From Halorubrum saccharovorum DSM 1137 (GTDB lineage Archaea; Halobacteriota; Halobacteria; Halobacteriales; Haloferacaceae): 38,310 nt of DNA. The notes under the pieces were generated by a model that saw nothing but the letters and a program-made list of their open reading frames with translations, had not been told where the DNA came from and did no database searches. Both the position numbers and the translations under genes were made by a program. The stretch is from NCBI RefSeq assembly GCF_000337915.1, contig NZ_AOJE01000064.1:1-38310 (forward strand), read 5' to 3'. The stretch's first letter is position 1. The number at the start of each line of letters is the position of its first letter. This document shows positions 17,065 to 25,479 of this stretch, one piece after another.

Positions 17065-19008
17065 CTACTCGTCGTCGCTGTCGTCGTCTACATCCTCGAA
17101 GTCGGCGTCGACGTACTCCCCGTCGTCGCCGTCGGCGCCTGCACCGCCCGCGCCTCCGGGGCTCGCACCGCCGGGGCCAGCGGCGCCGCCCATGCCGCCC
17201 ATCCCGCCGGGACCGGCGCCGGCGGCACCGCCCGCGCCGCCCGGCCCGGCCTGCGCGGCCTGTCCCTCGTACATCTGCTTGCCGATCTCCTGCAGCTCCT
17301 CGGTGAGGGCCTCGGTGGCGGACTCGATCTCGTCGGTGTCGGCGTCCTCGTCTTCGAGTACCTCCTCGACGTCCTCGATGGCCGCCTCGATGTCGGCGAC
17401 GAGCTCGTCGTCGTCGAGCTCCTCCTCGTTCTCCTCTAAGAGGGTCTCCGCGCGCTGGATCGTCGTCTCGGCCTCGTTGCGGGCCTCGATCCGCTCGCGC
17501 CGTGCCTCGTCCTCTTCCTTGTGCTTCTCGGCTTCCTCTTGCATCTCCTCGATCTCCTCGTCGGAGAGGCCGACGCCGCCCTCGATGGTGATCGACTCGG
17601 CGTTGCCCGAGCCCTGGTCCTCGGCCTCGACGTTGACGATGCCGTTCTCGTCGATGTTGAAGGAGACCTCGATCTGGGGGGTTCCGGCGGGCGCCGGCGG
17701 GATGCCGGAGAGCTGGAACGCGCCGAGCAGCTCGTTCTCCTCGGCGATCTCGCGTTCGCCCTGGAAGACGCGGACGTTGACGGAGGTCTGGTTGTCCGCG
17801 GCCGTGGTGAACACTTTCGACTCCTCGGTCGGAATCGTGGTGTTCTTCTCGATGAGCCGCTCGAAGAGTCCGCCCTTCACCTCGATCCCGAGCGAGAGCG
17901 GGGTCACGTCCAGCAGGACGATGTCGTCGACGTCGCCGGAGAGCACGCCGCCCTGAACTGCCGCGCCGAGCGCGACGGCCTCGTCGGGGTTGACGTTCTT
18001 CTTCGGCTCCTGGCCGACGAGCTCCTCGACCTTCTCCTGGACCTGTGGCATCCGGGTCGAGCCGCCGACGAGGATGACCTCGTCGATGTCAGACTTGGCG
18101 TAGTCGGCGTCGGAGAGCGCCTGCTCGGTCGGATCGACGGTGCGCTCGATAAGGTCCGATGTGAGGTTCTCGAACGTCGCGCGGGTGACGGACTGTTCGA
18201 GGTGGACCGGGCCGCTGTCGGTCGCGGTGATGAAGGGGAGGTTGACGGTGGTCTCCTTCTTGCTCGACAGCTCGATCTTCGCCTCCTCGGCGGCGTCTTT
18301 CAGCCGCTGGAGCGCCTGCCGGTCCTCGCGGAGGTCGATCCCGTGGTCGTTCTGGAACTCGTCGGCGAGGTGGTCGATGAGCGCCTCGTCCCAGTCGTCG
18401 CCGCCGAGGTCGTTGTCCCCGTTCGTGGCGACGACCTCGTAGACGCCGCCGCCCAGATCGAGGACCGACACGTCGAACGTGCCGCCCCCGAGGTCGTACA
18501 CGAGGACGGTCTGGTCGGACTCGTCGTCGAGGCCGTACGCCATGGAGGCCGCGGTCGGCTCGTTGACGATGCGCTCGACCTCGAAGCCGGCGATCTCGCC
18601 GGCGTCTTTCGTCGCCTGGCGCTGCTTGTCGTTGAAGTAGGCGGGGACCGTGATGACCGCCTTCTCCACGTCGTCGCCGAGGTACTCCTCGGCGTCGCGC
18701 TTGATCTTCTGGAGGATCATCGCCGAGACCTGCTCGGGCGTGTACTCCTCGTCGCCGATCTCGACGGTGTAGCCGTCCTCGCCCATGTGCCGCTTGATCG
18801 ACTGGATCGTGCGGTCGGGGTTCTGGACGGCCTGGTTCTTCGCCGGTTTGCCGACGAGCCGCTCGTCGTCGTCGGCGAAGGCGACGACCGACGGGGTGGT
18901 TCGGTCGCCTTCCGCGTTGGCGATGATCTCGGGCTCGTCGCCTTCCATCACCGCGAACGCGGAGTTGGTGGTACCGAGGTCGATACCGAGGATCTTGTTG
19001 CTCGCCAT
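17065..19008 (-). CDS. dnaK: Chaperone DnaK (Hsp70)
   Basis: 647 residues; ATP-dependent protein folding in the cytoplasm. The N-terminal ATPase domain starts [14 protein letters not shown] and contains [29 protein letters not shown] and the [10 protein letters not shown] phosphate loop. The substrate-binding part begins at [14 protein letters not shown]. The lid is highly charged, and the tail is Gly/Ala-rich with a final acidic stretch ([16 protein letters not shown]). An upstream TTG at 19017 would add 3 residues; ATG 19008 fits the family. Two TATA-like boxes lie upstream (19036-19043 and 19130-19138). grpE is not adjacent here. Confidence 0.98.
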   Translation of the reverse strand: MASNKILGIDLGTTNSAFAVMEGDEPEIIANAEGDRTTPSVVAFADDDERLVGKPAKNQAVQNPDRTIQSIKRHMGEDGYTVEIGDEEYTPEQVSAMILQKIKRDAEEYLGDDVEKAVITVPAYFNDKQRQATKDAGEIAGFEVERIVNEPTAASMAYGLDDESDQTVLVYDLGGGTFDVSVLDLGGGVYEVVATNGDNDLGGDDWDEALIDHLADEFQNDHGIDLREDRQALQRLKDAAEEAKIELSSKKETTVNLPFITATDSGPVHLEQSVTRATFENLTSDLIERTVDPTEQALSDADYAKSDIDEVILVGGSTRMPQVQEKVEELVGQEPKKNVNPDEAVALGAAVQGGVLSGDVDDIVLLDVTPLSLGIEVKGGLFERLIEKNTTIPTEESKVFTTAADNQTSVNVRVFQGEREIAEENELLGAFQLSGIPPAPAGTPQIEVSFNIDENGIVNVEAEDQGSGNAESITIEGGVGLSDEEIEEMQEEAEKHKEEDEARRERIEARNEAETTIQRAETLLEENEEELDDDELVADIEAAIEDVEEVLEDEDADTDEIESATEALTEELQEIGKQMYEGQAAQAGPGGAGGAAGAGPGGMGGMGGAAGPGGASPGGAGGAGADGDDGEYVDADFEDVDDDSDDE

Positions 19009-19035
19009 CTTAGCCAAAGTTAGCGGCTTGTGTCG

Positions 19036-19043
19036 GTTAAAGG
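19036..19043 (-). promoter_or_regulatory. Proximal TATA-like box of dnaK
   Basis: CCTTTAAC on the minus strand, 28-35 nt before the ATG at 19008. Confidence 0.5.
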
Positions 19044-19129
19044 TTACTAGACGGCGCGATCTCGGCCGACAGCCGATACCCTCGCAGTCTTGCGATTTTC
19101 GCGATCGTGTGAACGCGTCTCACCGATGT

Positions 19130-19138
19130 CTTTATACC
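19130..19138 (-). promoter_or_regulatory. Distal strong TATA box upstream of dnaK
   Basis: GGTATAAAG on the minus strand is the best TATA match in this gap. It predicts a start near 19106 and a dnaK leader of ~100 nt that includes small hairpins (GCGA/TCGC and TCGGC/GCCGA). A second, possibly stress-inducible promoter is an inference. Confidence 0.45.
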
Positions 19139-19209
19139 GATCCGCAAGCGCAGCAGCCCGCTTCCGTCGCGGCGGTCCGCGGGAACCCCTCGGAAGCCGG
19201 GGGCGCCCC

Positions 19210-19854
19210 TCAGATCCCGCTGACGAGGTCTTCGAGCACCGCCTCCGGGTCGTCGGCCTTCGCGACGCCGGAGGCCAGCAGGACGCCGGACGCCCCGAGG
19301 TCGCCGGCGGTCGACACGTCCTCGCCGGTCGAGACGCCCGCACCGCAGAACACGTCGACCGCGGGGTCGACGGCCTCGGCGGCCGCGACCGCGTCCTCGA
19401 CGATCCCGGGGTCCGCGGTGGCGACGGAGACGTCACCGCCGATCAGCTCCGGCGGCTCGACCGCGACCGCGTCGGGGCCGAGCGCGGCGGCGGCGCCGAC
19501 CTGTGCGGGATTGTTCGCGCAGACGATCGTCTCCAGGTCGGCGCGCTCGGCGGCGCGGACGGAGCCGTCGATGTCGGCGAGCTTCAGGCGGTTCTCGGAG
19601 TGATTGATAAGGGTCCCCTCGGCGCCGTTGTCCGCGACGGCCTCGGCGAGCGTCGACCCGGTGTGAGAGCCGTGGGCGTTCGGCGAGACGTGCTGCCCCC
19701 ACGTCTCGACGCCGGTGTCGGCGACGCGGGCGATGTCGGCGGCCTGCGGCGAGACCGCGATCCGGGCGCCCGACGCCTCGGCCACGTCGCGGGCGGCGGT
19801 CGCGACTTCGATCGGGTCACACGGGTACGCCTTGAGGTTCACCAGGATGAACAT
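19210..19854 (-). CDS. tpiA: Triosephosphate isomerase
   Basis: 214 residues, the compact archaeal form (bacterial enzymes are about 250). It interconverts dihydroxyacetone phosphate and glyceraldehyde 3-phosphate. Active-site residues are visible: Asn6/Lys8 in VNLKAY, His85 in INHSENR, and Glu133 in AVEPPELIG, with the phosphate-binding GAGVSTGED and [10 protein letters not shown] loops. The frame could begin 12 residues earlier, but [10 protein letters not shown] is the family start and has a TATA box (19877-19885) at the leaderless distance. Confidence 0.97.
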   Translation of the reverse strand: MFILVNLKAYPCDPIEVATAARDVAEASGARIAVSPQAADIARVADTGVETWGQHVSPNAHGSHTGSTLAEAVADNGAEGTLINHSENRLKLADIDGSVRAAERADLETIVCANNPAQVGAAAALGPDAVAVEPPELIGGDVSVATADPGIVEDAVAAAEAVDPAVDVFCGAGVSTGEDVSTAGDLGASGVLLASGVAKADDPEAVLEDLVSGI

Positions 19855-19876
19855 ACTCGCACTCGGGTGCCGCGGT

Positions 19877-19885
19877 GCAAATAGC
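19877..19885 (-). promoter_or_regulatory. TATA box of tpiA
   Basis: GCTATTTGC on the minus strand, 23-31 nt before the ATG at 19854; it decides the start over the upstream ATG at 19890. Confidence 0.55.
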
Positions 19886-19957
19886 TTCATACTCCGGCGA
19901 CGCTCCCTCTCCGACCCCGAGACCGGGGCCCGCCGTGACCCCGAGAGCAGAAACGAC

Positions 19958-19965
19958 CTTATACC
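19958..19965 (+). promoter_or_regulatory. TATA box of the DICT-domain gene
   Basis: CTTATACC, 25-32 nt before the ATG at 19990; a strong leaderless promoter. Confidence 0.65.
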
Positions 19966-19989
19966 CCGCTACTGTGGGTCCGACAAGGG

Positions 19990-20817
19990 ATGTCTCTCAT
20001 CGAGCTCATCGCGGGCGTGGAAGCTCACGAGGCCACGCTGACCGTGTTCAACGCCGACCCGGCGGTCACCGAGGCGCTCCGAGAGCACTTCGCCGACCGC
20101 AACGTTCGGATCGTCGAAGACCAGACCGCCTCCGGACCGGAGGCGTTCGCCGTGCTCGCGCGTGACGGGGAGTTCGTCACCGCCGCGACCGTCGACGAGC
20201 TGTTGCCACGGCCGGGCGATGACGGGAAACCGCGAGACGGAGGGTCGGGAGGTGGGAAACCGCGAGACGGAGAGCCGGGAGACGGGGGACCGGAAGAAGG
20301 CGAACCGGGAGGCGGGGACCGGAGCGACAGGCGCGTCGGGGAGCCGGTGTTGGACCACCTCGATGAGACGATGTTCACCTCCTACTCGCGCGCGGACATG
20401 GTGGCCGCCTCCCGCGAGATCGAGGACCGCGCGTGGCGGGTCGGCGACGGGGAGCTCCACGCCGGCTTCCAGACGCTCGACGTGCTCACCGGCGAGGCGG
20501 ACACCTACGACCTGCTCGGCGAGAAGGAGCGCCTCGACGTCCACGCCTACGCCGCGGACGAGGGCGAGGCGCCCGACGTGGAACACTACGCCGTTCACGT
20601 CGGCGAGACTGCCGAGATCCGGGAGACGTGGTTCGTCGCGTACGACGGCGGCGGGTACGACGACGCGAAGTGCGCGTTGCTCGCCGAGGAGCGCGCCCCG
20701 GGCGAGTTCTACGGATTTTGGAGCTACGACCCCGAGACGGTCGGCTACATCATCGACTACCTGACGGAACGGTACGGGGGATCGGAACAGACTGACGACG
20801 GCGGAGCCACAGTGTGA
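19990..20817 (+). CDS. DICT sensory domain protein
   Basis: 275 residues. The ends match the haloarchaeal DICT-type sensor proteins as I know them: MSLIELIAGVEAHEATLTVFN at the start and, after a linker, ETMFTSYSRADMVAASREIEDRAW and a C-terminal EFYGFWSYDPETVGYIIDYL. DICT domains accompany two-component and diguanylate cyclase systems and are presumed small-molecule sensors; here the domain is not fused to an output module. A linker at residues ~77-118 is made of Gly/Pro/Asp/Lys repeats. The gene ends with GTGTGA, where the GTG is followed by the start of the DsbB-like gene, so the two are translationally coupled. Confidence 0.85.
   Translation: MSLIELIAGVEAHEATLTVFNADPAVTEALREHFADRNVRIVEDQTASGPEAFAVLARDGEFVTAATVDELLPRPGDDGKPRDGGSGGGKPRDGEPGDGGPEEGEPGGGDRSDRRVGEPVLDHLDETMFTSYSRADMVAASREIEDRAWRVGDGELHAGFQTLDVLTGEADTYDLLGEKERLDVHAYAADEGEAPDVEHYAVHVGETAEIRETWFVAYDGGGYDDAKCALLAEERAPGEFYGFWSYDPETVGYIIDYLTERYGGSEQTDDGGATV
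20224..20272 (+). repeat. 30-bp tandem repeat inside the DICT gene linker
   Basis: A 19-bp block (GGGAAACCGCGAGACGGAG) occurs at 20224-20242 and 20254-20272, a 30-bp in-frame period encoding GKPRDG-type 10-residue units; diverged copies continue to about 20330. It probably expands and contracts without breaking the frame. Confidence 0.8.
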
Positions 20818-21233
20818 CTGGACGACTCCCGGAGTCGACCCTCTGGCTGTCAGTTGCGACGGTCGTCGCGACGGTCGCGACCGCTGGGAGCCTCTGGTTC
20901 AGCCTCGGGGTCGGGCTCACGCCCTGCGATCTGTGTTGGTACCAGCGGATCCTCATGTACCCGCTCGTCGTGGTGCTCGGCGTCGCCGCCGTCGAGGGGC
21001 GGGCGGCGGTTCTCCGAACCGCGCTGCCGCTCGTGGCCTTCGGAGGAAGCCTCGCCGCCTACCACTCGTACCTCCAAGCGACGATGACGGAGTGCGCGAT
21101 CGGCGGCCCGTGTGCGGCCGTTCAGTGGCAGAGCCCGGCGCTCGGACTCACCATCCCGAACCTCTCGCTCGTCGCGTTCGGGTTGCTCGCAGTTCTGCTC
21201 GTCGGGATGTGGGGGCGGGTCGGACGGCGGTAA
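20814..21233 (+). CDS. DsbB/BdbC-like disulfide oxidoreductase, membrane protein
   Basis: 139 residues with four predicted membrane helices (about 10-30, 43-60, 69-87 and 112-132). The CxxC pair in PCDLCWYQR (Cys38, Cys41) and a second pair, Cys94 and Cys100, in the following outward loop are the hallmarks of DsbB, which reoxidises a secreted thiol oxidase and passes electrons to quinone. The start is GTG at 20814, overlapping the stop of the DICT gene by 4 nt. No DsbA-like partner is in the window. Confidence 0.9.
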   Translation: MTGRLPESTLWLSVATVVATVATAGSLWFSLGVGLTPCDLCWYQRILMYPLVVVLGVAAVEGRAAVLRTALPLVAFGGSLAAYHSYLQATMTECAIGGPCAAVQWQSPALGLTIPNLSLVAFGLLAVLLVGMWGRVGRR

Positions 21234-21274
21234 CGGCGAGAGAACGGGAGCGATCTCGGGGCGAATTCCGGCGG

Positions 21275-21817
21275 TCAGTCCTTCCGCTTGACCACGTCGC
21301 CGAGCGTCATCGTCCCGGCGTCGCCGCTGTCCCAGTCGGCGTCGTCGACGGACTCGCCCTCGACGAGCGAGATGTCGAGCGCGCTCTCCAGCTTCCGCTG
21401 GATGTCGTCGGTCGGGAGCGTGTCGCCGCGCTCCAGCTTGCGGATGAGGCTCGCCTTCTCGTTGAGCTGGTCGGCCAGCTCCTCCTGGCTGAGCTCGCGG
21501 GACTCGCGGGCGTTCCGGATCTGCTCGTCGTAGTCGGTGGCGATCTCGTCCATGTCGTCGAACATGTCGCGCGGGCGCGTCGACCCGCCCGAGGACCCGG
21601 ACGAGCCGGACGACCCGCCCGAGGACCCGGATGAGGACCCGGACGACTTCCCGGTGCTCGAACTCGTGGAGTACTTGCTGCCGCCGGAGCCGGTGGACTC
21701 GTCGCGGACCTCGGTTCCGAAGTCCGTACACGAGCTACACAGCTCCAGCTCGGCGCCTTCGACCTTCGTCGTCGTCAGCGAGGCCTCGTCGGCGCCACAC
21801 ATCTCACACTGGGGCAT
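21275..21817 (-). CDS. mbf1: Archaeal multiprotein bridging factor 1 (aMBF1), zinc ribbon plus HTH
   Basis: 180 residues. An N-terminal zinc ribbon (Cys4, Cys7, Cys27, Cys30) is joined by a Ser/Gly-rich linker (~residues 42-82) to a helix-turn-helix of the XRE type (EQIRNARESRELSQEELADQL, then KASLIRKLERGDTLPT). This is the MBF1 arrangement of archaea, linked in eukaryotes to TBP-dependent activation and in archaea also to ribosome binding. The frame could extend 44 residues upstream, but MPQCEMCGAD is the family start and has a strong TATA box at the leaderless distance. Confidence 0.95.
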   Translation of the reverse strand: MPQCEMCGADEASLTTTKVEGAELELCSSCTDFGTEVRDESTGSGGSKYSTSSSTGKSSGSSSGSSGGSSGSSGSSGGSTRPRDMFDDMDEIATDYDEQIRNARESRELSQEELADQLNEKASLIRKLERGDTLPTDDIQRKLESALDISLVEGESVDDADWDSGDAGTMTLGDVVKRKD

Positions 21818-21840
21818 ACGCGACGGTAGCGCTCCCGATG

Positions 21841-21848
21841 GTATAAAG
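21841..21848 (-). promoter_or_regulatory. TATA box of mbf1
   Basis: CTTTATAC on the minus strand, 24-31 nt before the ATG at 21817. Confidence 0.65.
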
Positions 21849-21975
21849 GGTGCGCCGGCGGGCTCCGACGAGCGTCGGAGAAGCCGACCTGAGCCGCCGA
21901 ACCGAACCGCGGAATCCGCCCGCAGAATCGTGCCGCGGCCGGTACCCACTTGTCGCCGCGGGCGGCAGGGGACGT

Positions 21976-23343
21976 ATGGACGTTCACGTCACCACCTCGA
22001 CCGTGCGGGGGACGACCCGCGCGCCGCCCTCGAAGAGCTACACCCACCGCGCGCTGCTGGCCGCGGGGTACAGCGACGGCGCGACCGTGCGCTCCCCGCT
22101 CGTCTCGGCCGACACGAAGGCGACCGCCCGAGCCGTGACCGCCTTCGGCGGCGCGGTCGAGCCGGGCCCCGAGTCCGGAGCGGACATCGACGAGGCCGAC
22201 GCGCTCGCCGTCGACGGGTTCGGAGGCCGACCCGCCGTCCCCGACGACGTGATCGACTGCGCGAACTCCGGGACGACGATGCGGCTCGTCACCGCCGCGG
22301 CCGCGCTCGCGGACGGGACCACGGTGCTGACGGGGGACGGGTCCCTCCGCTCGCGTCCGCAGGGGCCGCTCCTGGAGGCGCTCGGCGATCTCGGCGTGCG
22401 CGCGGAGTCGACCCGCGGGAACGGGCAGGCGCCCCTCGTCGTGAGCGGCCCGCTCGCGGGCGGCGAGGTCGCGATCCCCGGCGACGTCTCCTCGCAGTAC
22501 GTCACCGCCCTGCTGATGGCCGGCGCGGTCACCGACGAGGGCGTCGAGATCGAGCTGACGACGCCCCTCAAATCGGCCCCGTACGTCGACATCACGCTCG
22601 AACTGCTCGCCGACTTCGGGATCGAGGCCACGCCCGTCGACGACGGCGGCGACGCGCTCGACGGCGCCGCCGGCGCCGCCGGCTTCGTCGTCGACGGCGG
22701 GCAGTCGTACGCGCCGGCCGGCGGGAGCTACACCGTCCCCGGCGACTTCTCTTCCATCTCGTATCTGGTCGCCGCCGGCGCGGTCGCCGCCGAGCAGGGC
22801 GAAGCGGTCCGGATCGAGGGCGCCGTGCCGAGCGCGCAGGGCGACTCCGCGATCGTCGAGATCGCCGAGCACATGGGCGCCGACGTCGAGTGGGACCGCG
22901 AGGCGGGCGTCATCACTATCCGGCGCTCCGACCTCTCGGGCGTCGAGGTCGACGTGGGCGACACGCCCGACCTCCTCCCCACCATCGCCGCGCTCGGCGC
23001 GGTCGCCGACGGCGACACCCGGATCACGAACTGCGAGCACGTCCGGTACAAGGAGACCGACCGCGTCGCGGCGATGGCCGAGGAACTGGAGGCGATGGGC
23101 GCCGAGGCGACCGAGGAACGGGACGTGCTCACGATCCACGGCTCCGAGAGCGACCTCCGGGGCGCCGACGTGGACGGGCGCGCGGACCACCGGATCGTGA
23201 TGTCGCTGGCGGTGGCCGCCTTGGTCGCCGACGGCACCACGACGATTCGGGGCGGCGAGCACGTCGACGTCTCGTTCCCGAACTTCTTCGACGCGATGGC
23301 CGACCTCGGGATGGCCGTCGAGCGCGACGGCGCGAGCGAGTAG
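21976..23343 (+). CDS. aroA: 3-phosphoshikimate 1-carboxyvinyltransferase (EPSP synthase)
   Basis: 455 residues; joins phosphoenolpyruvate to shikimate 3-phosphate in aromatic amino-acid synthesis. Motifs: [12 protein letters not shown] near the N-terminus, [58 protein letters not shown] and YKETDR, all in the expected order. The frame extends upstream to 21850, but [21 protein letters not shown] is the family start. An ATG at 21976 has only a weak promoter-like upstream region. No other shikimate genes are adjacent. Confidence 0.97.
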   Translation: MDVHVTTSTVRGTTRAPPSKSYTHRALLAAGYSDGATVRSPLVSADTKATARAVTAFGGAVEPGPESGADIDEADALAVDGFGGRPAVPDDVIDCANSGTTMRLVTAAAALADGTTVLTGDGSLRSRPQGPLLEALGDLGVRAESTRGNGQAPLVVSGPLAGGEVAIPGDVSSQYVTALLMAGAVTDEGVEIELTTPLKSAPYVDITLELLADFGIEATPVDDGGDALDGAAGAAGFVVDGGQSYAPAGGSYTVPGDFSSISYLVAAGAVAAEQGEAVRIEGAVPSAQGDSAIVEIAEHMGADVEWDREAGVITIRRSDLSGVEVDVGDTPDLLPTIAALGAVADGDTRITNCEHVRYKETDRVAAMAEELEAMGAEATEERDVLTIHGSESDLRGADVDGRADHRIVMSLAVAALVADGTTTIRGGEHVDVSFPNFFDAMADLGMAVERDGASE

Positions 23344-23354
23344 TGCGCGGCGAC

Positions 23355-23365
23355 AATTTATAAAT
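23355..23365. promoter_or_regulatory. Palindromic TATA-like element
   Basis: AATTTATAAAT contains the perfect palindrome ATTTATAAAT and stands alone in GC-rich DNA. On the plus strand it would start transcription at about 23390, inside the hairpin; it could work in either direction. Confidence 0.45.
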
Positions 23366-23376
23366 GCGATGCGGTG

Positions 23377-23600
23377 GCGCGTGCCTCCGAGTGGCCGATA
23401 GGCCACGAGGAGCACGCGCGAGGGACGCCGCGAGCGACCGGAGGGAGCGAGCGGCGAGGCTGGGGAGGTGTGAGGCTGCGGTCCCGCGAGCGGAGTGAGC
23501 GGAAGCACGGAAGTCGCAGCCCGCGCAGCGAAGCGAGCAGGAACGTCTTCCGGCGGTGCGGTTGCGGTCGGGTGGGACTCAAAGGGGCAGCCGCGAGGAC
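23377..23600 (+). ncRNA. Candidate structured RNA or repeat element
   Basis: Starts with a near-perfect hairpin at 23377-23419: GCGCGTGC pairs with GCACGCGC, one bulged C, TCC/GGA, a symmetric GA/GA mismatch, then GTGGCC/GGCCAC closing a GATA loop. Next come GCCGC/GCGGC and a longer GGCTGCG (23474-23480) with CGCAGCC (23515-23521). Phrases such as GAGCGGAGTGAGCGG resemble haloarchaeal dispersed intergenic sequences from memory. Boundaries and strand are uncertain. Confidence 0.4.
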
Positions 23601-23677
23601 GAAGCCCGGCGACGCAAGCACTGGAAGGAGCGAACGGAGTGAGCGACTGAAGGGCGCAGCGAGCCGCGCGAGTTCTC

Positions 23678-23759
23678 GCGGCTGGGGCTTTGGCGGTGTT
23701 CACCGCAGAGTCATAGATCACGTACTACCGAGCGGCTGGGGCTTTGGCGGTGTTCACCG
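23678..23759 (+). repeat. Two direct copies of a 28-bp motif containing a hairpin
   Basis: The copies are 23678-23705 and 23732-23759, identical, with a 54-bp period. Each contains GGGGCTTTGGC followed by the inverted repeat GCGGTG-TT-CACCGC; the second copy ends in CACCGT, so its last pair is G-T. The spacer between them is unrelated AT-richer DNA. Confidence 0.85.
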
Positions 23760-23814
23760 TCGATCCGCCATCAGCAACCACTCATAAACGACCGCCGCCG
23801 ACCCCAACGACGAC

Positions 23815-24843
23815 TTAGAAGAATCCGCCGAGCCCGACCGCCTCGATCAGCGGGACGCCGGCGACGACGGAGCCGATCAGGTAGCCGCCGATCGCGCCGC
23901 CATTTAAGAGCGGAAGTCCGGCGTGCGGTCGCCCCTTGATCACCCAACTCATCAACACCAGCAGCCCCGCGAGGCTGCCGACCATCGCGAGCAGCGCGGG
24001 GGCGTTGATCCCGATCAGGGGCACGGAGAGGGGATCCGCGGGGGAGAACCTCGCCGCGCTCGCCACGAGCACCGCCGGGATCACGGCGTCTCCGAGCCCG
24101 ATGAAGAACGCGTCGCGGTCCTCGATGTCGGTCGGCTCCGAGACGTCGGCGCCCGCATCGTCGGTCTCCGTGTCGTCGGCGCCCGCGTCGGCCTCCGTGT
24201 CGTCGGGGTCGTCGGGCTCGGCGGGCTCCGTGGCATCGCCTTCCGATTCTTCCGCGTCCTCCCCGCCCTCCCCGAGAAGCGAGTACGAGAGCGACAGCGG
24301 GATCACGAGCACCACGGGGATGTTCAGGTCCATCACACCCTCCGCGAGCGACAGCATGTGCTCGGTGCCGTACACCGAGATCGCGTCGTACACCGCCAGG
24401 AAGGCCAACAGGAGCAGCGCGGGCAACAGCCCGAAGGAGATGCCGAAGAGTCCGGCCGCGCCCGCGCCCATCAGCACCCCGGCGGCGTCGATCACGTACC
24501 ACTCGGGGTACGCGAGGAGGGCGACGCCGACCGCGACGGCGGGCACCGCGGCCGCGAGCGGCGACACCACCGCGGAGAAGACGTACCACGAGAGCCACGC
24601 GGAGACGCCGACGATCAGCAGCCGGATCCCCTGATCGAGGTCGTAGCGGAACGCCGCGAGCATCACCCCCGTCATGGCGATGATCGCGGCGATATACACG
24701 AGGCTGTTCGTCGGGTTCTCCGGGTTCTCGACCGCCTGATAGCCGCTTTCGGCGAACTCCGGGACCAACGCCAACGCGCCCAACTGAACGACGAGGAACA
24801 GGCCCACGACGAAGGCGACGCCGCGGTACTCGCGGGGGAACAT
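23815..24843 (-). CDS. Presenilin-family intramembrane aspartyl protease (PSH type)
   Basis: 342 residues with about nine membrane helices. The two catalytic aspartates lie in the family motifs YD (152-153, VYDAISVYG) and GLGD (249-252, IGLGDAVIP), and a PLLN variant of the PAL motif follows (GLPLLNGGAIGG, 309-320). The helices with YD and GLGD are separated by an acidic hydrophilic loop (~residues 192-243), longer than in many homologues. It cleaves membrane proteins within the bilayer; its natural substrate is unknown. The upstream region has only a weak TATA-like A/T stretch. Confidence 0.92.
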   Translation of the reverse strand: MFPREYRGVAFVVGLFLVVQLGALALVPEFAESGYQAVENPENPTNSLVYIAAIIAMTGVMLAAFRYDLDQGIRLLIVGVSAWLSWYVFSAVVSPLAAAVPAVAVGVALLAYPEWYVIDAAGVLMGAGAAGLFGISFGLLPALLLLAFLAVYDAISVYGTEHMLSLAEGVMDLNIPVVLVIPLSLSYSLLGEGGEDAEESEGDATEPAEPDDPDDTEADAGADDTETDDAGADVSEPTDIEDRDAFFIGLGDAVIPAVLVASAARFSPADPLSVPLIGINAPALLAMVGSLAGLLVLMSWVIKGRPHAGLPLLNGGAIGGYLIGSVVAGVPLIEAVGLGGFF

Positions 24844-25396
24844 TCGACCGTCGGTTCGGGATCCGAGGGTTTCGTCCTTGCGCTTCGGCTCGGACCGGGA
24901 GCGTGTCCGCTGCTACGAGACGGCGATACCGAGAAACGGGATCGGGTACGGTGTGGGAGCGGGTCGACCCGAGCCCGAAGGCCGACGGACGACGGACGGT
25001 GGAAGCGAGTCTCCGGCCGCCCGAAAACGGGGTCGGGCCGGCCGGTTTCGTCCGCGGCGTTTACGTGCTCCCCCGAGCGAGATAAGTAGCTATCGCCTGA
25101 ATTATCGTGTGTGATTCTTGGGGTTCCGGCGACCGTCCTCGACGGCCCGCCGCTGGACGACGCGCTCGCGGAGCGGTCGATCGAAGTGCGTTGAACGCGA
25201 GGCCGTGGCTGCGAGACGCGACGAAAGGGGAGAGGGAAGCGGCGAGAGGCGAAGTCGAGGTGGCAAACGGCGAATCAGCGGCGAAAGGCGAAGCGGAAGG
25301 TTGAACGACGGGAGGCGGGCGGGCGGCGGCCGAACAGCGGACCCCCGGGCTGTCATCGGCGTCGCCGCCCGAGTGGTCGGGACGGGCGCGTGGTTT

Positions 25397-25437
25397 GTCG
25401 CCGAACTCCAACGAGAAAAGCGTCGGACTTCGGCAAC
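25397..25437 (-). ncRNA. 41-nt strong hairpin, possible start of a small RNA or a 3' terminator structure
   Basis: Read on the minus strand: GTTGCCGAA / TTCGGCGAC (9 bp with one G-T), a G-G mismatch, then TCCGACG / CGTTGGA (7 bp with one G-T) closing a CTTTTCT loop. A minus-strand TATA box (ATTTATAC, 25458-25465) lies 21-28 nt before its first base, so the hairpin would sit at the 5' end of a transcript. It is also 43 nt downstream of the nitrilase stop, so a processing or termination role for that operon is the main alternative. Confidence 0.45.
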
Positions 25438-25457
25438 CGATCGTTGTCGCTTCTCCC

Positions 25458-25465
25458 GTATAAAT
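25458..25465 (-). promoter_or_regulatory. TATA box upstream of the 25.4-kb hairpin
   Basis: ATTTATAC on the minus strand, just past the nitrilase stop; correctly spaced for a start at 25434-25437. Confidence 0.45.
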
Positions 25466-25479
25466 GAGACGGTCCGCGG

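Larger units (their letters stand above)
23344..23814. other. 471-nt gene-free region with repeats and hairpins
   Basis: Lies between the stops of aroA and the convergent PSH gene. Open frames here translate into Arg/Gly/Ser repeats and look like no protein. The contents are a palindromic TATA-like element, a strong hairpin, further long-range inverted repeats and two copies of a 28-bp motif, described in the separate entries. Confidence 0.7.
24844..25479. other. 636-nt region without a credible gene
   Basis: Between the start of the PSH gene and the stop of the nitrilase gene. I find no ORF with a recognisable product; frames here are low-complexity Arg/Pro/Ser. It contains a TATA-like box on the minus strand (25081-25089, CTACTTATC on that strand's 5'-3'), a purine-rich tract with repeated GGCGAAAGGCGAAG-like units (about 25225-25300) and a strong hairpin with a TATA box (25397-25465). 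Confidence 0.6.

Noticed and set aside
17521-19023. 500-residue open frame antisense to dnaK
   Set aside because: High GC content keeps the antisense frame open; dnaK is certain and the antisense translation has only low-complexity Asp/Val/Arg patterns.
20224-20330. Possible CRISPR-like repeats
   Set aside because: Repeats are contiguous, in frame, and lack spacers; they are a linker-coding tandem repeat.
21537-23363. 608-residue plus-strand frame overlapping aroA
   Set aside because: Arg-rich out-of-frame translation of aroA; not a gene.
23374-23787. 137-residue open frame with two GWGFGGVHRR copies
   Set aside because: The repeats come from the 28-bp DNA duplication in a non-coding region; no start signal.
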